From contig OY744608.1 in the NCBI GenBank assembly GCA_963556255.1, forward strand, positions 13,756,507 to 13,820,506: a stretch of 64,000 nucleotides of DNA, given 5' to 3'. The DNA comes from Allolobophora icterica (taxonomy: Eukaryota; Annelida; Clitellata; Crassiclitellata; Lumbricidae). Position 1 is the first letter of the stretch, and the number at the start of each line of letters is the position of its first letter. Below the pieces are notes generated by a model. That model searched no databases, was not told where the DNA came from, and saw only the letters and a program-made list of their open reading frames with translations. Of the stretch, positions 56,058 to 64,000 are shown one piece after another. A program made the position numbers and the translations under genes.

Positions 56058-59000
56058 GTAGGGTGCATCGAAAAAAAATTTCTGAAAAGAATATTCTAAT
56101 AGTTGCCGATAGGTGCCTTTTATACTATTTAGTTAGCATGCAAATTTTAGAATTTTTTGGATAAGTTCTTGAGGTGCCCCAACGACCCTAAAGTGTTTAT
56201 GATTTGAAGGCTTTGGAGCAGTGCATTTGACGTAATTTGTTGTAGGGCAAACTAATTTATGTGTAGCTTTAAGGAGTTCTGTTGATCTTTTAGTAGGTAG
56301 CTGGCAATCATTCGAGTTCCTAAAGATGAGCAAGAGTTTCTGACTGACCAGAGAACAGTAAGGTTGATGTGTATCAGTAATGTCGACAAACTGACAGCAA
56401 ATTAGCTTGTTAACAAGCAGAAAAGAAAAGCTATGCAAATTAGTCGAGTCGAAATATATTAAGTCATTGCGTGGTGAGAAGGTCGTGGATGTTAATGATG
56501 ACTCATTAGACAATAATTCTGAATCTAATCAGCAGGCCAAACACTTGTAATCAACCAGGTACTTAAGCTAAATTTTATATTGTTGAATTTAGTAATAATC
56601 AACTTGTGATGCATCAAACGCTATAGTCAAGAGACTTGTGTAGGCCTAGTAGACTACCAAACTTAACTTAAGTCTGTAAGCGTTATGATGTTTCAAATAA
56701 AGCTGCCGAGATAACACCAGTGTGCTGCAAGATTTTGATGTTACCGGTATATGTGATGTTGATTTGTCAAATGTAATTGACTAACATAAAGTTAGACGTG
56801 AATGATGAAATTACTGTAACGAGCTGGAAGACTTGAACAAAGCAGTTGATTTACTCTGTTTATTTATGATGGTCGAAAAGATAAAACTCTATAGTAGGCC
56901 TACAGAATGTCAAGGAAGGAAATAAGTAGGCCTACTATAGACGAGTTGTTATCGAGGGACACTTATTATCGTTGGTGAAGAAACCAGGTTCGACTTACGT
57001 CGGACATAAAATCACCCACGACTAGACCAGCCTTGCAAAATTGTTAACCACATCGGAGCATATACTTTCGCTACATAGGCTACATCGCCAACATTCGAAG
57101 CTCTACTGATGGTTTGCAACTGCCAATGTACAATTGCAATATTTTATTCGCAGCTGTAAACCACCGCAAGTGATTCGATGTTCCAGGGTCTTGTTTCAGA
57201 TAAATTCAACGAGCATTGGCCTCTAACGACCGCGTTACTAATGTCCGACAAATACTGCTGGTCACTACTTAGGTCAGTTAGAGTTGCAGGTGGCAAATCC
57301 GACTGAATTTTATCAATGATCACTGATGGTATCTGTTTAAACGTTATTAAACCATTACCAATTGTTCCAGAGAAAGCACGATGCTCCATGTTAACGCATG
57401 ACCGTAAGAAAATTTGAACGCGGGGAACGCGTCAATCCTGAAAGCTAGGAAAACTGTACGGTCTGAAATTCGAAATTCGTTGTTCCTTTGCTAAAGTTTG
57501 GTGCGTCTGATGAAACTGAACTCGTTGACTGGCAGATATGCGTAGCAGAACACCACTAACATTGAAGGTGTCTGATGAAGAAATGATGCAATTTGTAGCG
57601 ACGCACCGAGCACAAAAGTTCGACTTTCCTAGATTCCCAAGCCACTCATAGGCAGTGGAGAGTTATGTTAAAGTAGTGAGTGAGGCTTCAGCTGCAGTTT
57701 GCGGCATTAAAGCTAGGGACGGTTTCATAAGAACAAGAATGGAATCCAGGGGAATAATGCCGACTTTTAACACTAAGAAAGAATTTCGTATAGCCTGACC
57801 ACTTAGGTCTACTTGCACTGATAGGATAAGACTACTGTAATTTACCGCTACTGTAGTTTAGACTTTAGACTCACTGTTTCATCATTGGTGTAATGGACAT
57901 TGTAGCGAATACTATTTCTTATCAAATGACTTGTTATTTAATTCAATAATTAAATTAAAGTTTAGGATAAGATAGCTAATGTAAGCGGCGTTTATCTAAA
58001 GAAAAGCGGTGCTATATAAATAAAACTTAGTTTAAGTAAACAGCCGTTGAGCCGATGTTGATATGATGACGTGGAAGGAGATACTACGTATGCGTTACCT
58101 TAGCGACCGGAGAAGCCAACCAATGAAATGTCGTGGGGCAGTGTTCGAAGGGAGATGAAACAGTTATGGCGACTGTCGTGAATCGTTCACGGTTGATGTT
58201 TTGATTTGAACGTTGATTCGTTAGCCAAATAACGAATAATTCATCGAATCTGTGTGCTCACCAGTAAGCCACAGAAGTAACACTTACAGCGCTCGTTTTG
58301 CTGTAAGTTCTTCGATTGAAGTTGAGTTCTAAGAAACGATCGAACTGTTACGATTACTGTTTTGACTGCCAAAGGTCAAGTAGAATAAACTGACTTTCGT
58401 ACAGTATTCTGAATCGTCATCGCCTACGATAATTGAAGGGATTTATGCGATTCAAACAATTCGATACTACAAAGAAGATCTACCAATCTACAGCCTAGAA
58501 ATGGACATGGTTGGGTCAATGCAAGATACGATCTCACAGCGATCTATGGAGATGGTCTGACAATTTACTCTACAACGGCTCAGATAAGGAATATAATAAA
58601 ACTAATCCTTAAGTTAAATACGCCGCTTTTAAGTAGATAAGGTTTATTTGCTTGTAAAATGGAAATAATTATCTTATTTTAATATACATATATTGTATCA
58701 AATCTAAAGAAACGATTGTTTTTCGGTGAATGGATTTGTACATTAGATGTGATGTGAATGTTTATCTTCAATTCCTGGCACGAACGCTAAAGTACAATTA
58801 TATATAATATAATCGCTACAGACATAATGATGGAATAATAATTATACCTATTATGTTTTACCAGTATTGCATTCTACTTCTCATCAGATTCATACTGTAG
58901 AAGCTTGTTTTTCTGGATATTACTCCTTGCATAACATGGGCAAATAGTGTGCGTCTAGTATCAAAACTTCAAGGTCATTGGGGCACCTCAAGGTCATGTG

Positions 59001-59134
59001 CTAAATTGGTGAAATTCCACCAGAATATTGCTGACATCAATTGGCAACTACTTTGCACTGTTAGAAATAAAAATGAGAAAAAATTTTTTTCTCCCATTAC
59101 AATCGATGCACCCTAATATATAGCCCCCCTATAG
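56058..59134 (-). mobile_element. DNA transposon, about 3.1 kb, long imperfect inverted ends
   Basis: The left 'tagggtgcatcga' (56059) and right 'cgatgcacccta' (to 59115) are inverted. Similarity continues inward for over 100 bp (for example 'cttgaggtgccccaa' at about 56169 and its inverse near 58980). The identical 10-mer GCTCTCGATA lies at 56048-56057 and 59135-59144, a probable target duplication. A minus-strand frame (57389-57144) reads DLSSDQQYLSDISNAVVRG, which resembles from memory the C-terminal part of an animal transposase-like family. The remaining coding sequence is decayed. Superfamily not assigned. Confidence 0.6.
57144..57389 (-). pseudogene. Transposase-like C-terminal fragment
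   Basis: 81 aa with LSSDQQYLSDISNAV followed by a CS-L-ETRPW stretch. It reads as the piece just before a conserved SRWLTTANR-type block in related transposon proteins, but that block is absent, so the gene is broken. It ends at a TAA overlapping AATAAA. Confidence 0.4.
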
Positions 59135-59159
59135 GCTCTCGATATATAGGCCCTACGTC

Positions 59160-59440
59160 CATAGAGTAGTGGTAACATCACTGGCGTGAAGTGCAGTAGG
59201 TAGCGGGATCGCCTCCCGTAACCCTCTCAAGGTCCACTCAGCCTATCATTCGCGAGATGGCGCGTTTGTGAAAATGAGATGTAGGACGTGATGGGCGCCT
59301 TGCAAGGCGCTGCCGTACACAGTTAAAATTCGACTCCTGTAATAACTTGTGATCATCCGTCCATACTGATTTGTAATCATACTGTGGAATTGTCAGTTTG
59401 AAGATATTAAACGAAGATTATTATTATTACGCGTCTTCAG
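59160..59440 (+). mobile_element. tRNA-related SINE with (ATT)n tail
   Basis: The head 'gtagtggtaacatcactggc' and 'gcgggatcgcctcccg' suggests degraded A and B boxes. The body 'gggcgccttgcaaggcgctg' and end 'atattaaacgaagattattatt' match the inverse copy at 27590-27735. Confidence 0.6.
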
Positions 59441-59513
59441 CTGTGTAGTGCGCGCTAGTTCATCAAGCCTACTCTTGACGATAGCTAATCATAATTATAT
59501 ACTGAGAGCCAAA

Positions 59514-59843
59514 CATTGGCGTAATTTGTGGGGGGTACGAGGGGTACCCGTACCCCCCCCACTTTCTGGACTGGGGGTACTGTACCCCCCACTTTTTAAA
59601 CAATGCCAATCAATATTTTATTATTGTGCCTTCCCAGAGAACGCAATCTCCGCCAAAAGTACGAAAGTCCTTAGATATGTATCCAGGTAAATCGAGAGCC
59701 AAACTTAATGAGAATACTGGCAGGGAATATGTTCAAAATGGTTATCATGTGAAAAACGAAAGTGGAGAAGAAATTGGTACCCCCCCACTTTTTAGACCAA
59801 GGTATTGGTACCCCCCACTTTTTAGGCTAAAGTTACGCCCCTG
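59514..59843. mobile_element. hAT-type MITE (CAKKGGCGTAAYTT ends)
   Basis: The left 'cattggcgtaattt' and right 'aagttacgcccctg' are inverted repeats. A perfect 8-bp duplication GAGCCAAA lies at 59506-59513 and 59844-59851. The interior has repeated 'ggtaccccccactttttag'. Confidence 0.85.
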
Positions 59844-59851
59844 GAGCCAAA

Positions 59852-62800
59852 CGCATATGTAGAGGAGCTACATAAATTCGCCGAATGCACGAATTAAGAA
59901 TGGATAGATGAATTGACGAATGAATGACTGAACGAGTTAAAGAAAGGGATGGACGGAACGAATTGACAGTAAGTTGAACGAAAGACTGAACGAATCTTGT
60001 AAAGGGATGAATGGATAGATGAATGGATGAATGACTGGTTGGATAGAGGTACGTATTATAACTGGATAAATAAATGAATAACTGTTTTCGTTCCCGTTTT
60101 TTTTGCACCAATGAATGAAAACATTTCCTAGAAGAATCTTTGTCAGAATTAGGACGCCAGTCGTTTTGTTTTCGCCAGCACTAAAAGCCTCCATCAGCGT
60201 CTCGACAGAGAAGTAGAATTCATTCTGCCTTCCCATAACTGTTAACTGATATATTACTACTTCTAAGCATGAAAACTTTGTTTCACAGAAATAAAGAGGA
60301 ACTTTTATTCAGCGTCTCGTTTAGTTTCTGAGTAGCGGCTGTGCTCTTGCGGCTGTAGTTGTACGTCTTTTCATCGACCCCTTGTAGGCCAACAAATTAA
60401 GTTGTAAACCCACTGGTTTACTATGAAAAAGGTTTTTTCGCACAAAAAGTTTCGAAATGGACTAGAGAATATGCAGTAGAAACCCGACGAAATTGCGAAA
60501 TGGGGAAATATTAAAATTTTTGAATTTATTATTGCGCAGATCGACTGGCAGTTGACGGGTTTGTTTACATAAAAAAAAATGGCGGAAAATACGAATGTTC
60601 TGCTGGAAAACGCAGTGAAACTAATAATTCTGGTTAAATTTGGATTATACTTATTATTCGAACTGTGTATATTGATTGTTATACGAAAATGAAACTTAAT
60701 GTAGATCTGTAGTGTGTGGTCTGGTCATTACACTGTGCTTCCTTTATAGACACAGGTAAAATGGTATGCGCGTCGTACGTCCAAAACAATGGCTAAATTG
60801 CCTATGGTTAATGCTGCATTACACTTAAATATTATACAAGTAACATGGTAAAATTGATTCAGTAGGACGACATTTTTGGACGCATTTACTCGTTGATATA
60901 GACACACGGGTGCATAGATGCATTTCACCCATGCCCCAATATGCTGTGTCATGCCTACATCATCATCATCAGGTACGCCTGGTCAACTGGGGATCAGAAA
61001 CAATTGAAAGGGGTGTTAAAATTCTTTTCTTTCAGTTTTATTTCTGTTTCAGCTTACTTTGAAGCAAATGTAAATAATTTCAGATTTTTATTACAGGAAT
61101 TAATTTATATTTTTTACAAAAGAAACACTGAAGTCTTGCATTGTGTGTCGGCAAGAAGGGAAGGATGTGAAAAGAATTGGTTTAAAAGGACTGCAGTCTT
61201 TAATCCAAGCATCATACAAAAGAGGAGGTGGACTTAATGGAAAAATGAAGGAAAATTGTCGAAAAAGAATTAAGAAAACAGATGGTTAGTTCATATATGA
61301 AGCTCCAATTGTCACTTGTTCAAGAAGAAGTTTGTCGAAACTATTCAGCTTCCAAAGTCATTGTCTAATATGTGGACAAGGGATTGATTATGAGGAGATG
61401 AAACACTATCCAGATCAAGATCAAGTATCAGCAGTTTCTAAATCTGAACTCGCTTATGGGGAGTGTCGTGCAGGAAACTGATGGAAGCTGGTAGTCTGCA
61501 TGCCGACAATCTAGCTGTGGAGGTTAAAGGAAGAATAATGATGGCTTAAGTTGGCCATTTATCATCATAAATGTCTGAAGCTATTCACAAACAAATTAAA
61601 CATAAGGTGCAGTGGATCCAGTGAGAACTATCAAAATTTAAGTCTGGACAACAAAACTGCTTTCGAAAGCCTTTGTAATAGACTGCAGGAAGGCTCAAAT
61701 ATGCTCGGAGAAAACTATTTGCATACAAAATAGAACCATTGTGAACATTCCATCAACTCAAGATGTACTTGTACAACATATTAAAATGCACCATTTATCA
61801 GGCTGGGTATTTTAGTCAGACTGCCTGTATTACCAAATGCTAGACTACAAGTTGCTTATGTCAACTATGGTGTGTGATTTACATTCACAGGACACACGAG
61901 GAACCAGTTGCAATGTGGTGAGCTGGGTAGAAGTAGTACAGCTTCTCATCGATGCCACAACTAAAATGAGTTGATGTCACAGTTACACTTCACTATGCAG
62001 CCATAGCAGTCTGTCTAGTTCAGGAGCAGCAAGGAACAACTACCAGAAGACAAACTTTATTGTGCTGTGAGACTTTGCTGCGAAATTATTCCTTTATGGT
62101 TCAAGATTCAAGGGTTGTACTTGGAGAACAGACAAGCAACACTGCATCCAATAGCAGCATGTTGTTCTGGTGCTTTATTATCAACTATGTAGGGCATGAT
62201 ACAATGACTGTCTGTCTTTCAAAAGCATTCAGCACATCCTAATCCTGTTGCCAGGAGTAAGGCATGCTTCATTGATGGTGCTGCATGCCAGTATAAAACT
62301 AAAATCATGATGTACAACACAAAGAAGACTGGATTACATGGCACTGCATATCGCATGATATCTACAAGTTCTGCTGCTTCAACCAATGTTAAAGTACCAT
62401 TAAATGAAACATTTGAATCTTTAATGCTGGAAAATCTACAGAACGGATTATACATCGCAGCTGGATACGACCAAGACGGTGTCGCGACAATTCGTCTACA
62501 GACTATTCGTCTACGACACTTCGTCTACAGACATTTCGTCTACAACTGATCCAGCTTCTAGTTTGAGGTATATTTTCATCATTAATCCAGCTTTCAGTCT
62601 TTTTTATATTTTCATCGCTGAAAGCTGGATCAGCGATGAAAATATACCTCAAACTAGAAGCTGGATAAGTTGTAGACGAAATGTCGTAGACGAAAAGTCT
62701 GTAGATGAAGTCTGTAGACGAGTTGTCGCGGAACCAACCAAGACTGGTACTTAGGCTGCATTCTATCGAAAATGATGATGCTTTGACAAATTTCATCAGG

Positions 62801-63360
62801 TGAAAGGTCCTGTAAAGTCATATTCATGGCCAAGACGCTGGGATGGATGCTGGATTCCAGTTAACCATCTCCTTTTACCATTGAGGACTTTTGTCAGTAG
62901 TACTGGGAGTCAGTATAAACTTGACGAGACAATTAATGGGCAGACTGGAAACTCTTCAGAGAGAAACATTATTTATAATTGACATTACTTTACCACAGTG
63001 GTAGAAATAACTGTCAGCATACTGACATTAAATTGCCAGTGATACAAAATATAAATCAAATACTTTGTAAAAAAATTAGTATGCTAGCATGTATTTCTTT
63101 AACTGAGTATTCTGCGCTTACATTTTAGTAAAATTAATTGTATAGCGTAAAATTGTAAATTAAAGGAATTGATTATAAATCAGACAACAGTTTAGTAATG
63201 GAGACTGCAATAGATTAATGGATGTTAGTATAAAGTATTCATGTAAAAACAGTTTCAGTGGCTAAAATAGTTAATAAAATTTGTTTTTATAGAGCATTTG
63301 ACAGAAAGTTTGTCATTTTTATCAGGTACTGTGAATTTATGTGCTTGAGGTCATGCATAC
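59852..63360. other. Region with no supportable gene
   Basis: It contains (GAAT)-like repeats (59885-60060). A short ATG frame at about 60580-60693 (37 aa, start context aaaaATGGCGG, hydrophobic C-terminal half) could be a first exon but has no partner I can find. Degenerate coding-like sequence at 61,080-62,960 has many stops, probably an old mobile element. The long palindrome at 62481-62731 also lies here. Confidence 0.4.
62481..62731. mobile_element. Palindromic foldback element / MITE
   Basis: About 250 bp in which the left half (gtcgcgacaattcgtctaca ... gaggtatattttcatc) is repeated inverted in the right half. The arms are about 110 bp with few mismatches and contain several 'ttcgtctacagac' units. 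All open frames here come from the palindrome. Confidence 0.85.
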
Positions 63361-63363
63361 ATT

Positions 63364-63834
63364 ATGAGGGATGTTGCGATCAGCTGGAAAATAATGTTGC
63401 AGAACATGGCCAGGGCCTGTTATAGCTGCCTTGAGGTGGAACTCAAGCACATTACTGCCTGGGCTCACAGCTGTAACCTAGATCTTAATATGAGCAAGTC
63501 CAGTGAAATAATATTCACACTCCCTCGAGGAACTATTGGTACGCCCCAACCTCCCATTCTAAATTGTATCGCTAGGGTGCATAGGCCTACTCTTAATATT
63601 CTAGGTGTCGTGCTTAATGTGAAATTTGGGTTCTCTAGCCACATCAAACACCAAGACAGTCCTACGCTCTTCAGGTTTTGAAGTCGCATGGGCTTTCGGG
63701 GAACTTTTATTTGATGTGGTACGTGCCACTACAGTTGAGAGGATGCTTTGGCCTTTGTGGTGGGGTTTTGCAAGTGGGCAGGTGCGGGCCCTGGAGGGAA
63801 TAATCCAGAGGTTTTGTGCTATGGGTACTTAACT
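63364..63834 (+). pseudogene. Broken LINE reverse-transcriptase fragment
   Basis: Frame 1 (63364-63681) includes ITAWAHSCNLDLNMSKSSEI and LNILGVVLNVKF. A second frame (to 63832) includes WWGFASGQVRALEGIIQRF. Both are post-catalytic parts of a jockey/CR1-type reverse transcriptase, separated by a frameshift and a deletion. Non-functional. Confidence 0.65.
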
Positions 63835-63864
63835 TCATGGCAAACATGTACAATCGGGATGCCT

Positions 63865-64000
63865 AACCCTAACCCTGAATTTTAAAATCCAGCTTCCACA
63901 CGCAGATATAGCTTTTTAGTTGCACAAATACCTAGGCTACACTGACCCTAAGCCCTAACCGATCCTCATGACGCTTACCCTGACCCTAATCGACCCTGAC
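63865..64000. repeat. Degenerate telomere-like (CCCTAA)n sequence
   Basis: Several 'ccctaaccctaa', 'accctaagccctaacc' and 'accctgaccctaatc' motifs at the window end. They are too few and too impure to be a telomere, but may be the edge of an interstitial array. Confidence 0.5.

Noticed and set aside
59937..60236. 99-aa minus-strand frame starting MGRQNEFYFSVETLMEAFSA
   Set aside because: The N-terminal 38 residues look protein-like, but no good donor follows and the rest translates a GAAT-type repeat. Kept only as a possible first exon in a finding.
61080..62960. Possible multi-exon gene on the plus strand
   Set aside because: Candidate acceptors exist (tttcag near 61035, tattacag near 61096), but frames contain frequent stops and no consistent phase chain was found. 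An old mobile element is likelier.

Overview
The window is animal genomic DNA. Genes are split by spliceosomal introns, the overall base composition is AT-rich, and transposon debris is dense. The many '(g)gcgctatataaatg' LINE ends, hAT-type MITEs and PIF/Harbinger-type MITEs suggest a marine invertebrate. An ambulacrarian or other invertebrate deuterostome is a reasonable guess, but the sequence alone does not prove it.

Layout. 1-2.7 kb: no gene seen. 2.7-8.07 kb, plus strand: a small six-exon gene (128 aa) that I do not recognise. Its last intron holds a 2.1 kb hAT-like insertion. 8.3-14.2 kb: nested transposons, including a tandemly duplicated unit in which two different elements sit at the same target site. 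14.2-36.6 kb, minus strand: a complete copper-transporting P1B-type ATPase (ATP7 family). I traced 20 coding exons that stay in phase and give 1585 aa. The protein has eight N-terminal HMA repeats, one of which lacks its CxxC. An antisense CR1/L2-like LINE sits in the last intron. 37-41 kb: probable 5' flank of ATP7, with MITEs. 41.2-46.95 kb, minus strand: RPSA (40S ribosomal protein SA), six coding exons (283 aa), with a probable TOP-type noncoding first exon and one candidate intronic C/D snoRNA. 47-50.5 kb: a long (CT)n tract and repeats. 50.58-54.96 kb, minus strand: ALYREF (THO/TREX mRNA export adaptor), six coding exons (282 aa), the last only 15 nt long. 55.4-56.0 kb, minus strand: possible exons of an unrecognised gene. 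56.06-59.13 kb: a DNA transposon with long inverted ends and a transposase-like fragment. 59.1-64 kb: a SINE, a hAT MITE, a long palindrome, a broken LINE and degenerate telomere-like repeats.

The three recognised genes are housekeeping genes with unrelated jobs: copper export and cuproenzyme loading, small ribosomal subunit function, and mRNA export. Nothing suggests a shared pathway. They lie in the same orientation, kilobases apart, each with its own introns. I saw no clear undescribed multi-gene system. The most notable items are the ATP7 HMA architecture, a short palindromic element family with TTAA ends scattered through ATP7 and RPSA, the same-site double insertion, and the small unrecognised gene.
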